A DNA stretch of 64,000 bases from Prosthecobacter sp. GTDB lineage: Bacteria > Verrucomicrobiota > Verrucomicrobiia > Verrucomicrobiales > Verrucomicrobiaceae. A program made the position numbers and the translations under genes. This document shows, piece by piece, positions 27,687 through 37,137 of this stretch. The DNA is taken from the NCBI GenBank assembly GCA_017853885.1, contig JAFMIR010000015.1:1-64000 (forward strand), given 5' to 3'. Position 1 is the first letter of the stretch; each line of letters starts with the position of its first letter. Under the pieces are notes generated by a model. The model did no database searches. It saw nothing but the letters and a program-made list of their open reading frames with translations, and was not told the DNA's origin.

Positions 27687-28958
27687 GTGGGCAAAACATC
27701 TCCCAAAATCGTGATCATTGGCGCCGGTCTCTCAGGCTTGGCCTGCGCCCGCGTTTTGGTGAAGTCTGGCATTCCCTTCACATTGATTGAGGCTTCGAAC
27801 GGCGTTGGAGGTCGCATTCGCACGGACGTGGTGGATGGGTTCCGGCTGGATCGAGGCTTTCAGGTTTTTCTTCCCGCCTATCCGGAGGCACGCCGAGTGC
27901 TCGACTATGAGGCTCTCAACCTTCGACCTATTTACCGCGGGGCGCAGGTGTTTGTGAAGGACCGTTTTCACCGTGTGGCTGATCCGCTTGGGCATCCGCT
28001 CGACGCTTTGGTGGCCTTGCGAGATGAGACAGTGGTGGCCATGCGTGACAAGTGGTTTACGTTGCTCCTGCGCAAGGAGGCGTTTGGCTTGAAGCAGCCG
28101 CCGCGTGACCTTCCAGAGATGGAAGCAGAGGATTATCTGCGTGCTTTCGGCTTCTCAGAGAAGATGATCGACCGCTTCTTTCGCCCGTTTTTCGGAGGCA
28201 TTTTTCTAGAGAAGGACCTGCGCACCTCTGCTCGGATGCTGCTCTTTCTCTTCTCGATGTTTGATCGCGGCGGCAGTGCTCTGCCTGCCCAAGGCATGCA
28301 AGCCATCCCAGATCAGCTCGCAGAGGCTCTGCCGCCGGGAGCTCTGCATCTAAACACGCCCGTGGCGCATGTGCGGCGTGGCGAAGTGGCCCTAGAAAGT
28401 GGTGAGCTTTTGCAGGCAGATCACATCGTGCTGGCGGTGAGCGAGGAGTCTGCTTTTCGATTGCTGCCTCCAGGCGCAATCAACATGCCCAAGCCAGCAC
28501 GTTCCACGACCTGCCTATACTTTGCTGCAGATGAGGCTGACATGCCTGTAAAACAACCGATCCTTCATCTCGATGGCGATGGACGTGGCCCGGTGAATTC
28601 TGCGGTCGTGCTCAGCCGTATAGCGCCGCAATATGCCCCCCCCGGTCGGCACCTTGTATCAGCTTCCATTGTGGGCATGCCCTCGAGTCATGAATTGGAG
28701 AAGGTGGTGCGTGAGCAGATGACCCGCTGGTATGGGCCATGCGTGCAGCGCTGGGCGCATCTCCGCACGGTGCAGGTGCGGCATGCACAACCAGAAGGTC
28801 GTCAACTGCGGCTGGAAGCGGGCCCGCTTGATCCCATCATGGAGGAGGGCCTGTACCGTTGCGGCGACTGGTGTGAGGACGTTTCAATCAATGGTGCCCT
28901 TTTAAGTGGGCGCCGAGCGGGTGAGACGCTCTTGAGGGCAATGGGTGAGGCTATTTGA
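27687..28958 (+). CDS. FAD/NAD(P)-dependent amine-oxidase-like flavoprotein
   Basis: 423 residues. The dinucleotide fold is [15 protein letters not shown] at 8-22, then [16 protein letters not shown], the flavin-containing amine oxidoreductase/phytoene desaturase signature, and near the C-terminus [25 protein letters not shown], the terminal FAD-binding motif. Substrate is unknown; relatives include amine oxidases, protoporphyrinogen oxidase and carotenoid desaturases. The start codon is GTG at 27687. It converges on the M42 gene with 8 bases of overlap. The 295 bases upstream hold no recognisable gene. Confidence 0.85.
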   Translation: MGKTSPKIVIIGAGLSGLACARVLVKSGIPFTLIEASNGVGGRIRTDVVDGFRLDRGFQVFLPAYPEARRVLDYEALNLRPIYRGAQVFVKDRFHRVADPLGHPLDALVALRDETVVAMRDKWFTLLLRKEAFGLKQPPRDLPEMEAEDYLRAFGFSEKMIDRFFRPFFGGIFLEKDLRTSARMLLFLFSMFDRGGSALPAQGMQAIPDQLAEALPPGALHLNTPVAHVRRGEVALESGELLQADHIVLAVSEESAFRLLPPGAINMPKPARSTTCLYFAADEADMPVKQPILHLDGDGRGPVNSAVVLSRIAPQYAPPGRHLVSASIVGMPSSHELEKVVREQMTRWYGPCVQRWAHLRTVQVRHAQPEGRQLRLEAGPLDPIMEEGLYRCGDWCEDVSINGALLSGRRAGETLLRAMGEAI

Positions 28959-29934
28959 AAAGCTTCGTCCCTGCCTTGTAGTGAGCTGAGTGCTCGGCCA
29001 TTCGCATCTCGACGCGTTCGCGGATGCTGCGTTCGCCTATGCCGTCGTGCTTGGTAGCCACGAGGGCCTTCAGCAAGTCGATAAGAGACTTCACATCGTC
29101 CATCATGACGAATTCAGGGGCGATTTGGCGCTGTAGGCCTATGTTGTGATAATTGCCCAGCGGCACGGAGATGCCGACGCTGCGGATACCAGCGGCCTGC
29201 ACGGCAGTGGCCTCGCAGGCACCGGCATCGAGCAGACAGCGCTGTACGCGGATAGCCTGTTCCTTTGCGGTGGTGGTCAGGACAGCCACAGCCTCGCTGT
29301 CGAATACGGAAACTCGGTCACCGACGCGCACCATGGGGCCGCCCCCCATAACGGCTCCGTTCACGGGCCGGCTGGTTTCAATCGAGACAAAGACGCTGTC
29401 TTTGCCGAAAGGCCAGTTTTGTGCCAGATGCCATGCCCCCAGCCAACCCACTTCTTCGGCGCGGGTGAAGGCAGCATGAACCGTGGTCTTGATGTCGAGT
29501 CTAGCAAGCTCAAGAAGTGTCATCACGATGATAGCACAGCCGATGAGATCATCACAGGCAGGAGCTTCGACACGGCTGTTGGTGATTTTGACCGGGAAAT
29601 TCCAGGTGGCGATATCACCGTTCGACTTGCGGAGGCCTCGCTTGATAGCGGCGTCCATTTCAGGCGTGAAACTTCCGCCAAGGAACTGCCATCCATCATC
29701 GCCCTGGACGAAAGCCGGATGGTCCATATGGGCACCAAAGACCCAAGTGGGCTTGCTCCGCGTGCTGCCATTTTTGTAGCTGGCCAGCAAGTTGCCAAAT
29801 TTGTCCCGTTTGAGTTTTACATGAGGAACATCGCTCAAAATGCTCTCGATCTCCGCCCGGACATGATACTCATGAAAGGATGCCGTGGGCTGCTTGAGAA
29901 GTCGCTTGAGGATGCTAGGTAGACTGAGGGCCAT
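28951..29934 (-). CDS. M42-family metallopeptidase (glutamyl aminopeptidase-like)
   Basis: 327 residues. Two-metal aminopeptidase landmarks: GAHMDHPAF (first His), [12 protein letters not shown] (bridging Asp), [11 protein letters not shown] (catalytic Glu pair) and a late NYHNIGLQ where a metal-binding His is expected. M42 enzymes form large cytosolic tetrahedral aminopeptidases. ATG 29934 was chosen because [19 protein letters not shown] resembles family N-termini; the longer frame overlaps the divergent acyltransferase gene. Only 41 bases separate the two divergent starts. Confidence 0.83.
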   Translation of the reverse strand: MALSLPSILKRLLKQPTASFHEYHVRAEIESILSDVPHVKLKRDKFGNLLASYKNGSTRSKPTWVFGAHMDHPAFVQGDDGWQFLGGSFTPEMDAAIKRGLRKSNGDIATWNFPVKITNSRVEAPACDDLIGCAIIVMTLLELARLDIKTTVHAAFTRAEEVGWLGAWHLAQNWPFGKDSVFVSIETSRPVNGAVMGGGPMVRVGDRVSVFDSEAVAVLTTTAKEQAIRVQRCLLDAGACEATAVQAAGIRSVGISVPLGNYHNIGLQRQIAPEFVMMDDVKSLIDLLKALVATKHDGIGERSIRERVEMRMAEHSAHYKAGTKLFK

Positions 29935-29975
29935 GAGGCTTACCGTACCGTACTTTTCCCAAACGCCAACATCTC

Positions 29976-30959
29976 GTGAAGAAGCTCCGCTATTTCCTCG
30001 AAACCGCTTTGCTGGAGACGGTCGCTTGGATTTTGCCCAAGGTGCCACGCTCGCTACTCATGGCTCTTTCACGCGGTGCTGGCACATTGGCGTTTTACTT
30101 GGACCGGAGAGGGCGCCAGACGGCGCTCGAGAATTTGCGCTGCGCTTTGGGGGATCGTTATGATGATGCCGGGCGCCGCCGTATCGCCAAAGGATCGTAC
30201 CAGACCTTTGCACGCACCTTTCTGGACCTTTTTTGGTCTGCGAAGCTCACCAAGGAAACCTGGCAGCCTTTTTTTGATATCCATATCCCCCAACCACAGA
30301 TCGAAGAGCGAGTTCGAGAAACGGGTGGTGTATGGGTGACGCCACATTTCGGCAACTTTGAGCTGATCAGCATGGTGTGGGGTTACCGGGGTTTTCCGTT
30401 CACAGTGGTGGCTCAGGACTTCAAAAACGAGGCTTTGACGCGGTTGTTCCGGCGTCTTCGGGAGCATTCCGGCCACACCATCATCCCGCAGGAAAACGCG
30501 ATGCTGAAGCTCGTCAAAACGCTCAAGCGGAAGGGACACGCAGGCCTGCTTACCGATCTGAACATCGTGCCGGGCAAAGCGGCTGCGGCCATTCGATGCT
30601 TTGGCTTGTGGACTTGCGTGCCGACACTGCACGTCGAACTGGCCAAGCGCCTTGGTCTTTCGATCATCACGGGCGTGTGCCGCCCCCTGCCGAACGGTAG
30701 GTATGAGGCGCGCCTTTTCGAGGTCATTGAACCACGGCCGGAGGATGACACGCGTGAAATTGCCCAGCGAGTGTGGGATGACTTCGAATCCGTGATTCGC
30801 GAGCATCCGGAGGGCTGGTTGTGGATGTACAAGCACTGGCGTTATACACCACACCCGAAAGGTGCTGGGCGTGATCCAGATTACCCGTTTTACTCGAATC
30901 CTAGCCCCTCTTTTCGTGAAATGTTACCGGAAAGGCTCCGTGCTCCGATTCCTAGGTGA
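29976..30959 (+). CDS. Lysophospholipid/lipid A acyltransferase (LpxL/HtrB-like)
   Basis: 327 residues. The HX4E active site is in TPHFGNFELI near residue 113, preceded by a short hydrophobic N-terminus and GRRRIAKGSYQTFARTF. KRKGHAGLLTDLNIVPGKA aligns with the lipid A acyltransferase region that precedes the acceptor site, and HPEGWLWMYKHWRY with the common C-terminal block. It would add a secondary acyl chain to lipid A, or acylate another lipid, at the inner membrane. The start is GTG at 29976. The AcpP gene is the next gene, convergent. Confidence 0.88.
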   Translation: MKKLRYFLETALLETVAWILPKVPRSLLMALSRGAGTLAFYLDRRGRQTALENLRCALGDRYDDAGRRRIAKGSYQTFARTFLDLFWSAKLTKETWQPFFDIHIPQPQIEERVRETGGVWVTPHFGNFELISMVWGYRGFPFTVVAQDFKNEALTRLFRRLREHSGHTIIPQENAMLKLVKTLKRKGHAGLLTDLNIVPGKAAAAIRCFGLWTCVPTLHVELAKRLGLSIITGVCRPLPNGRYEARLFEVIEPRPEDDTREIAQRVWDDFESVIREHPEGWLWMYKHWRYTPHPKGAGRDPDYPFYSNPSPSFREMLPERLRAPIPR

Positions 30960-30961
30960 AC

Positions 30962-30991
30962 AAAAAAAGGCCAGCCGAAGTGCGGCTGGCC
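30962..30991 (-). terminator. Rho-independent terminator of acpP
   Basis: On the minus strand a perfect 9-bp stem (arms 30983-30991 and 30969-30977, 5-base loop) is followed by seven T (30962-30968). It lies 25 bases past the acpP stop. On the plus strand there is no T-run after the stem, so it serves acpP rather than the acyltransferase. Confidence 0.88.
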
Positions 30992-31015
30992 TCAATGAAA
31001 AACTCGAGATGAGAC

Positions 31016-31255
31016 TCACTCGGCGTGATCTTCAACATATCGAACGACGTCACCAACGGACTGAAGCTTCTCAGCCTCCTCGTCAGGAACGTCGATGCCG
31101 AATTCTTCCTCAAACGCCATGACGAGCTCGACGGTGTCGAGAGAGTCGGCACCGAGGTCTTCGATGAACTTGGCTTCTGGAGTGACCTGTTCAGGGTTCA
31201 CGCCGAGCTGCTCAACGATGATGTCTTTGACCTTGTCTTGGATGTTTTCTGCCAT
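31016..31255 (-). CDS. acpP: Acyl carrier protein (housekeeping)
   Basis: 79 residues with the canonical [30 protein letters not shown] core; Ser38 takes the 4'-phosphopantetheine. It carries acyl chains in type II fatty acid synthesis. The protein is strongly acidic, as usual, and is far closer to the consensus than the ACP at 16035. No fab gene is adjacent; an LpxL-like acyltransferase lies on the other side of its terminator. Confidence 0.97.
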   Translation of the reverse strand: MAENIQDKVKDIIVEQLGVNPEQVTPEAKFIEDLGADSLDTVELVMAFEEEFGIDVPDEEAEKLQSVGDVVRYVEDHAE

Positions 31256-31330
31256 GTGTGTGGGGGGTGGTAAGTGCGGCGGAGCTTTAGAGGTTGGTTA
31301 TGCTTTGGCAAGAGAAAAAATTACGGGTTT

Positions 31331-32086
31331 TCACGGGCTCGTTCCCGCTTTGTCGCGAGGAGTTTCGGTGGGAGCCTCATGTGTAGTTTGTGCTTCTAGA
31401 TCAGAGATCTTTTCAATCAATTCACCATCGAAGCAGCTGAGGATGCGTTCCAGCACCTTGCCGGCTCCGTCATACATTAAGTCGTCGATCACAGCCTTCT
31501 TGCTGCGACCTGAGTTGTCGTTTTTAAACCATACGTAAGCCAAACCCTGTCTGTCCCACTTGCGTTTGTCCACGCGGAAAATGTCTGCAAACAACACCTT
31601 TAAACCCTTAGGCGTTACGAAATGATCCAACTCGCCCCGTAGAACGGTGTCTTTGCGTCGCAGCACAATGAATCCCACCGTTAGCGCCGCGGCCAAGCAG
31701 CTGTATCCAAAATAGAACTGTTCGGCAATCTCTTGCTCGGTATAGGGTTTGGGGTCTTCAGGCCAGCCATTTGCGGCAGCATAGGTCACCCATTTGGGTG
31801 GTTCGCTGTCCGCGCCTGTAGGCAGCTCTTTGGCCTTTTGCTCAGCAATCCACTGGTTAAGTGTGCCTTTTTTCCTTGCTTCATCAAATGTGGCCAAAAA
31901 TTCTCCATGGAACCACTCTTTCTTCTTCGCCATCTCAACTTGCTTTGGATAACCGATGCTGCCGTCGTAAAGGAAATATGCGCCAAAAAAAGCAAAAATG
32001 GAGGCCATCATTGCCCGTCGTTTGAAGTACCACGGAGTGATGCGGCAGACGATGGGGGCGTGTAGTTTGGCGGGGGCTGGTGCCAT
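31331..32086 (-). CDS. Hypothetical membrane protein
   Basis: 251 residues. Two hydrophobic segments are visible, about 27-42 (MASIFAFFGAYFLYDGSIGY) and about 131-147 (YSCLAAALTVGFIVL), with a charged region between and a soluble C-terminal domain (RGELDHFVTPKGLKVLFADIFRVD, KKAVIDDLMYDGAGKVLERI) that looks like a PH-type or bPH-like strand pattern. I do not recognise a family. The gene is divergent from the YugP gene by 146 bases. Confidence 0.65.
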   Translation of the reverse strand: MAPAPAKLHAPIVCRITPWYFKRRAMMASIFAFFGAYFLYDGSIGYPKQVEMAKKKEWFHGEFLATFDEARKKGTLNQWIAEQKAKELPTGADSEPPKWVTYAAANGWPEDPKPYTEQEIAEQFYFGYSCLAAALTVGFIVLRRKDTVLRGELDHFVTPKGLKVLFADIFRVDKRKWDRQGLAYVWFKNDNSGRSKKAVIDDLMYDGAGKVLERILSCFDGELIEKISDLEAQTTHEAPTETPRDKAGTSP

Positions 32087-32232
32087 GCACATACACCATT
32101 GCGCCTTGCTACAACGTCACGCAACCGACGTTTTGTGTGGAGAAATTTGGCGTGGAATTGCAACCGGTGCGGACTTTTCAGCGCCTTTTTCCACGCTATG
32201 GACAATGCACCCGTAACCCAACTCAAAAAACC

Positions 32233-32928
32233 ATGATCCACTTCGATCCTCTTTATCTCATCATTATGCTCGGCACCACGGCGCTGGCCATGTGGGCTTC
32301 GTGGCGCGTCAAGGCTGCCTACAACACTTACTCGCAGGTGCCTGCTATGTCCGGCGTAAGTGGAGCGCAGATCGCCCAGCGGATTTTGGATCTTAACAAC
32401 ATCTCAGATGTTGAGGTCGTTTCCACCCAAGGTTTGTTGAGTGATCATTACGACCCGCAAAACAAGCGCTTGGTCCTTTGCGAAGAAAACTTTTACGGTA
32501 CCAATGTGGCTGCCCTCGGAGTGGCCGCACATGAGGCCGGGCATGCCATTCAGCATCAGCAGCTCTATGCTCCGCTGCAGTGGCGGATGGCTGCCGTTGG
32601 CATCACGACTATCGCGGGGAATCTCATACCCTTCATCGGAATGTTCCTTTTTTACTTCATGCCCAAAGTGGCCATTCCGGCGCTGGCACTATGCTTTGGC
32701 ATCGTGATGATCTTCCAGCTCATCACGCTGCCGGTGGAGTTTGATGCCACGGCTCGTGCGAAGCGCATCTTGGCCCACACCGGCGCCGTGGCTCCTGGCC
32801 AGGAAACCGCCGCGATGAGCAAAGTGCTTGATGCGGCCGCTCTGACCTATGTCGCTGCTTTTATCAGCGCCCTCGCCACCTTCCTTTACTACATTTTGCA
32901 GATGATGGGTTCGCGTCGCGAGGAGTGA
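32233..32928 (+). CDS. YugP-family membrane zinc metallopeptidase
   Basis: 231 residues. The zinc motif HEAGH is at 100-104 (VAAHEAGHAIQHQ), with ASWRVKAAYNTYSQVP near the start and LPVEFDATARAKRIL carrying the third ligand region. Several membrane segments surround the active site (about 5-22, 117-137, 140-165 and at the C-terminus). The family is widespread and of unknown substrate. ATG 32233 gives the normal N-terminus MIHFDPLYLIIM. Confidence 0.92.
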   Translation: MIHFDPLYLIIMLGTTALAMWASWRVKAAYNTYSQVPAMSGVSGAQIAQRILDLNNISDVEVVSTQGLLSDHYDPQNKRLVLCEENFYGTNVAALGVAAHEAGHAIQHQQLYAPLQWRMAAVGITTIAGNLIPFIGMFLFYFMPKVAIPALALCFGIVMIFQLITLPVEFDATARAKRILAHTGAVAPGQETAAMSKVLDAAALTYVAAFISALATFLYYILQMMGSRREE

Positions 32929-32974
32929 GTTTCTGGCCGTTGCATGTGCGGGGTATTTCCGCCATGCTCAGCTT

Positions 32975-34285
32975 ATGAAACGCCTTCCAGCTTGTTGGAT
33001 TCTCTACACTAGCCTCGCAGTCGCCACGTTTGCTCACGCCGAAAATTGGCCGCAATGGCGTGGGCCAAGGCTGGATGGCAGCTCGCTCGACGCCGGATTT
33101 CCGTCGACAGCCGAAGGCACGAAATTGTGGCAGGTCGAGCTGCCGGGCAGTGGTCACGCTTCTCCCATCGTTTGGGAAGACAAGATTTTCACCGTCACGG
33201 CATTGCCAGACACCGAGGAGCGTGTGCTTTTGTGCCTCGACCGAGCCACTGGAAAACTCTTGTGGAAGTCGAGCGTGCTGAAAGCGCCTGTCGAGGGCAT
33301 TCACAAGCTCAACTCACTCGCCTCCAGCACGCCAGCTACAGATGGCGAACGGATTTTCACCGCCTTTCTCGACAACACGCCCACCGATGCCACCCGGAAG
33401 GCAAATGCAGGCCGCGTTATTCCGAAGGGGGAGGTGCCAAAAGGCACTGTGGTGGTTTCGGCGCATGATTTCAGCGGTAAACAGGTGTGGCAGGTGCGTC
33501 CTGGGCTGTTTTCCAGCAAGCACGGCTTCTGCTCCAGCCCCGTCGTTTTCGAGGACAAGGTTATTGTGAACTGCGATCATGACGGCGATGGCTACATCGT
33601 GGCCTTGGATCGCAAGGATGGTCGTGAGCTTTGGCGTATCGACCGACCGAACAAGACTCGCAGCTATTGCGTGCCGCTTATTCGAGAAATTGGTGGTCGC
33701 ACGCAGATGGTACTCAGCGGCACAATGTGCGTAGCCAGTTATGATCCGCGTACGGGAAAGCTGCTTTGGATCATCGACGGGCCGACGGAGCAGTTCGTCG
33801 CCTCGCTCGTTTTCAGTGAGCAAACGGGCTTGCTTTATATGACTGGTGGCTTTCCCGAGCATCATTTGCTCGCGATCAAGCCGGATGGCAGTGGCAACGT
33901 CACTGACACGCATATCGCCTGGCGCACGAACAAGGGTGTGGCCTATGTCCCATCCCCCATCGTTGAGGGCGGGCATTTTCTCATCGTGTCCGATTCGGGT
34001 GTGGCACACTGCTTTGACGCGAAAAGCGGCGAAATCGAGTGGGAGGAGCGCCTACGCGAGCATCATGCGAGCCTCGTAAGCGCCGAGGGCCGGGTGTATT
34101 TCGTGAATGACTTCGGCGTGCTGCGCACGGTGAAGCCGGGTAAGACCTTCGAACTCGTCGCGGAGAGCGAATTGAAGGAAAAAGTTTTTGCCTCACCGGC
34201 GATGAGCGAGGGGCAGATCTTTATTCGCACTGACAAATCACTCTTCTGCCTCGGTAAACGCAGCGGCAAGACGGCGTTGCGATAA
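32975..34285 (+). CDS. Secreted PQQ-type beta-propeller protein
   Basis: 436 residues with a signal peptide (about 1-22) followed by ENWPQWRGPRLDGSS, the usual N-terminus of such proteins in Planctomycetes and Verrucomicrobia. Propeller repeats are seen as KLLWKSS, KQVWQV, RELWRI, KLLWII and GEIEWEERL, each preceded by a D-x-x-TGK or similar turn. No PQQ-dehydrogenase active-site set is evident, so this is a BamB-like propeller of unknown partner rather than an enzyme. Confidence 0.85.
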   Translation: MKRLPACWILYTSLAVATFAHAENWPQWRGPRLDGSSLDAGFPSTAEGTKLWQVELPGSGHASPIVWEDKIFTVTALPDTEERVLLCLDRATGKLLWKSSVLKAPVEGIHKLNSLASSTPATDGERIFTAFLDNTPTDATRKANAGRVIPKGEVPKGTVVVSAHDFSGKQVWQVRPGLFSSKHGFCSSPVVFEDKVIVNCDHDGDGYIVALDRKDGRELWRIDRPNKTRSYCVPLIREIGGRTQMVLSGTMCVASYDPRTGKLLWIIDGPTEQFVASLVFSEQTGLLYMTGGFPEHHLLAIKPDGSGNVTDTHIAWRTNKGVAYVPSPIVEGGHFLIVSDSGVAHCFDAKSGEIEWEERLREHHASLVSAEGRVYFVNDFGVLRTVKPGKTFELVAESELKEKVFASPAMSEGQIFIRTDKSLFCLGKRSGKTALR

Positions 34286-34288
34286 CCT

Positions 34289-35542
34289 TTATTGAAGTCT
34301 CACCTCGCTCAGATACTCCTGCACAGCCCGCAGCGTCTCGCTGGCGAGATCCGCTCGTGCTTTGGCAAAGGGCGGGCGGAACCACGGGAAGGATCCAATG
34401 AGGTCCGGAGTGACGAGCACCTGGCCGTTGGTGGCGCTTCCAGCACCAATGCCAATAGTGATGGCGTTTACTGAGGCGGTGATTTGTGCGGCTACCTCTG
34501 CCACGATGCTTTCGAGCACCATCGCGCAGGCTCCGGCTTGATCGAGCGCCTTTGCATCGGCGAGCAGGGTGGTAATTTGATCGGCTGTCTTGCCTTTTTT
34601 CTTGTAGCCCCCCTCTTCTTTGACGCTTTGTGGCAGCATGCCGATGTGGCCAACGAAGGGAATGCCTGCGGCGATGATGGCTTTGATCTCAGGCAGATGT
34701 GCCGCACCACCTTCAAGTTTTACCGCGGCGACACCACAGTCCATCAGACGATGAGCATTGGTGAGTGCCTCCTCCGGTGTGCGATAGCTGGCAAAGGGCA
34801 GGTCGGCAATCACAGGAGCGCGCTTGACGCCACGACATACGGCAGCGGTGTGCATGACCATCATGTCCATGGTAACCCCCGTCGTATCAGGCAAGCCATG
34901 CACCACCATGCCAAGTGAATCGCCTACAAGGATCAGATCGACGCCCGCCTCATCAAGCAGGCGGGCTGTAGGATAGTCGTAGGCGGTAAGGACGGCAACT
35001 TTTGGACCGATGCGTTTTCGTTCACGCAGCGCGGCTAAATGAGGGAGGGGTGTTGGAAAAGCTTTCACGGTGTTGGGATCATCCTCCAATGCGGCGAGTA
35101 GTTCCGCGATCGTCTTGGCTTGATTGGGAAGTTGCAGACTAGAATTCAAATCGGCCATCGGCTGGAGTACAAAGCGGCGCTGGTGCAGCCTTGGGTGAGG
35201 CACCGTGAGTGTTTCGTCTTCGATGGTGAGAGGTCCAGCATGGAGAATATCCAGATCAATGGTTCGCGGCGAGTTTCTTTCGTGCAGCGTTGGTCGGCCG
35301 AGTTGCGACTCGATGGATTTGAGCTTCGCATGGAGATCGTGTGGCTGGATATCCGCCTCCAATTCGATGGCGGTATTTAAAAAAGCCTGAGTGCCAGGAG
35401 CGCAATCGACAGGCAGGGTTTCATAAATGCATGCGGCACGAATGACTGCCCCCGGCACGCTTTCGTGGATCAGTTTAAGAGCGCGGCGAAGATTGTCCGT
35501 GCGGTCACCTAGATTCGAGCCAAGGGCAATGCCATAAATCAT
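34289..35542 (-). CDS. FolK-PanB fusion: HPPK plus ketopantoate hydroxymethyltransferase
   Basis: 417 residues in one uninterrupted frame. Residues 1 to about 155 are 6-hydroxymethyl-7,8-dihydropterin pyrophosphokinase of the folate route: ALGSNLGDR (7-15), SPRTIDLDIL (91-100) and PHPRLHQRRFVLQPMAD. Residues about 165-417 are PanB of the pantothenate route: LTAYDYPTARLLDEAGVDLILVGDSLGMVVHG (about 185-216), AAVKLEGG, GHIGMLPQSV and FPWFRPPFAKARADL. Each half keeps its diagnostic motifs and is near normal length, with a linker of about ten residues. Other fol or pan genes are not adjacent. Confidence 0.93.
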   Translation of the reverse strand: MIYGIALGSNLGDRTDNLRRALKLIHESVPGAVIRAACIYETLPVDCAPGTQAFLNTAIELEADIQPHDLHAKLKSIESQLGRPTLHERNSPRTIDLDILHAGPLTIEDETLTVPHPRLHQRRFVLQPMADLNSSLQLPNQAKTIAELLAALEDDPNTVKAFPTPLPHLAALRERKRIGPKVAVLTAYDYPTARLLDEAGVDLILVGDSLGMVVHGLPDTTGVTMDMMVMHTAAVCRGVKRAPVIADLPFASYRTPEEALTNAHRLMDCGVAAVKLEGGAAHLPEIKAIIAAGIPFVGHIGMLPQSVKEEGGYKKKGKTADQITTLLADAKALDQAGACAMVLESIVAEVAAQITASVNAITIGIGAGSATNGQVLVTPDLIGSFPWFRPPFAKARADLASETLRAVQEYLSEVRLQ

Positions 35543-35566
35543 GTGAGGGAAGGCAAGTGGAAGGCT

Positions 35567-36364
35567 TCACAGGAAGGGAAGTGCCCAGCCCAGCATGTCG
35601 CAGGCGACTCCCCACCAGCAGTGCACCACCTCGCCAAGACCGAGAGCGGGTGAGGGCGATGCGGCAAGAAGCATGAACATGAGGACTCCTGTATTGAAAA
35701 GAAAAATCAGCATCATCGAAAAGAACTCGCCGTTTTTTGTCAGATCGCCCTGCTCGAGCCGGATGGTCTTTGCTGTGTAGGTGGCATGAAACCACCAAGT
35801 CAGGCCCACGAGGTAGTAAAACACCAAGGATGGTACGATTTGCAGTCGCCAGAGGCTTATCGGCTCATGCATCTCGGTGAATAATCCCAGAACACCAAAA
35901 CCCAAAAGAACGATGGTGGTGTAAAATGGCAGCAGATAAGGAGCGAGCGTGATCCAAGTGTTCGACTTATTGGTCTCCACATAACCGCCTGTTGCGCTGG
36001 CCTTCCAATCAAAAATCTCCCCGCCGAAAAGCCGTGCGGTAACAAGATGACTCATCTCGTGACCGAACACATATACTGTGACAGGACGAACTCCGAGTTG
36101 CCACATGGCTAGCCAGCTTGCCCCGCCGATGCCGAACCAGATGAACTCTCGGCTGCGCCAGAATTCCATGCCCTTGCAGGCTCGCCAAAGCATGACGAGA
36201 AGCGTGGCTGCAGTCACGAGAGCCAGCGGAAACAACAAAAAGGCTGCGATGAATTGTTTGGAGATAAAACGCCAGCGTTCTGCTTGGGCGTCCGCACGGT
36301 TGGTGATGCCGAGCGGCCGGTTGGTGGATTCTAGCTGGCGGCGGCGAATATTCTTTTTCGACAT
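35567..36364 (-). CDS. Putative membrane metalloprotease with HEMSH motif (M50-like)
   Basis: 265 residues. A basic N-terminus is followed by hydrophobic segments at about 38-60, 75-96, 100-112, 140-160 and 170-190, plus one near the C-terminus. HEMSH at 102-106 lies at a membrane segment (VYVFGHEMSHLVTARLFGG), the arrangement seen in site-2-type proteases. The second M50 motif (NxxPxxxxDG) is not evident, so the catalytic assignment is uncertain. The gene is 24 bases downstream of the direction of folK-panB and may be transcribed separately from a repeat-rich region at 36371-36422. Confidence 0.6.
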   Translation of the reverse strand: MSKKNIRRRQLESTNRPLGITNRADAQAERWRFISKQFIAAFLLFPLALVTAATLLVMLWRACKGMEFWRSREFIWFGIGGASWLAMWQLGVRPVTVYVFGHEMSHLVTARLFGGEIFDWKASATGGYVETNKSNTWITLAPYLLPFYTTIVLLGFGVLGLFTEMHEPISLWRLQIVPSLVFYYLVGLTWWFHATYTAKTIRLEQGDLTKNGEFFSMMLIFLFNTGVLMFMLLAASPSPALGLGEVVHCWWGVACDMLGWALPFL

Positions 36365-37137
36365 CTACTGATATTTAACAAATATTAAACATGTTCACAA
36401 TTTTTTTGTGAATATGTGAATAATGTTGTCTAGGCTTGCCTACACGCCGCTGGTTTCAAAGAATGATTTTGACCCGGCTTGTTTGGCGGACCTTGGAGGT
36501 ATTCGATTGTCGCAGCGAATGATCCATCGACTCCGGCTGGTGTGGTCGTCTGATTTGCGACAGGCTCTGTGGGTTGTGCATGCGAAAAAAGCTCATTGGG
36601 CCCGACCACGAACTGCATGGCCATGTTTAGGTCGCTTTAATCGAAAAGTATGATGAAAAGCGCCGCGTTGTCCTGATACGATTTTCCATCGATGAACGCA
36701 CCCCACTGCATGCGACCTTTGCGCGTCCCAGTGGATGCCTAAATAAGCCTTGATCTGATCGACATGAATGACAAAGCCAAAGCGGCTACCGCTTCTCTGA
36801 AGGCTGCCATTGCCTTTTTTCCTGAGGAATCCGACGTGTGCAACATGCACGGCAATACGAAAAAAATCGCTAAGCTGTGGTGGGGCAGAAGTTGTTTTTC
36901 AATTGCATGGGTACATGCATTTCGATGCCAAATAGCCAGAGGATTGGCACGTGTGGCTCACCTCCGGTTTCGCTGAAGAAAAGAACCCATAGCTGTTTTA
37001 ATAGTAGGCATCCGGGTTCCTCGCAGCCAGTCTGCAAGAGCCTTCATGATGGGTCGCCGCCTTGACAGCCATGCCATTCTCATGCCCTAATCCGGCCCGT
37101 TTTCTCCTGCCAGCCTATATACTACGCACGTCTGAAC
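36365..37137. other. Intergenic region, 773 bp, no gene recognised
   Basis: The longest stretch without a gene in the window. Short open frames exist on both strands but none shows family features or sensible composition. The left end holds direct and inverted repeats (36371-36422). The rest is mixed sequence and could be a decayed gene, a long 5' region of topB or an unrecognised RNA. Confidence 0.55.
36371..36422. promoter_or_regulatory. AT-rich direct and inverted repeats upstream of the M50-like gene
   Basis: ATATTTAACA (36371-36380) and ATATTAAACA (36382-36391) are near-identical direct repeats 11 bases apart. TTCACAA (36394-36400) and TTGTGAA (36406-36412) form a perfect inverted repeat with a 5-T spacer, and ATGTGAAT (36414-36421) is a third related half. 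The block ends 7 bases before the gene start at 36364, a fitting place for an operator. Confidence 0.4.

Noticed and set aside
34943-34966. Strong GCCCGCCT/AGGCGGGC stem that looks like a terminator
   Set aside because: It lies inside the PanB coding part (codons for LLDEAGVD), has no T-run, and both domains are intact across it.
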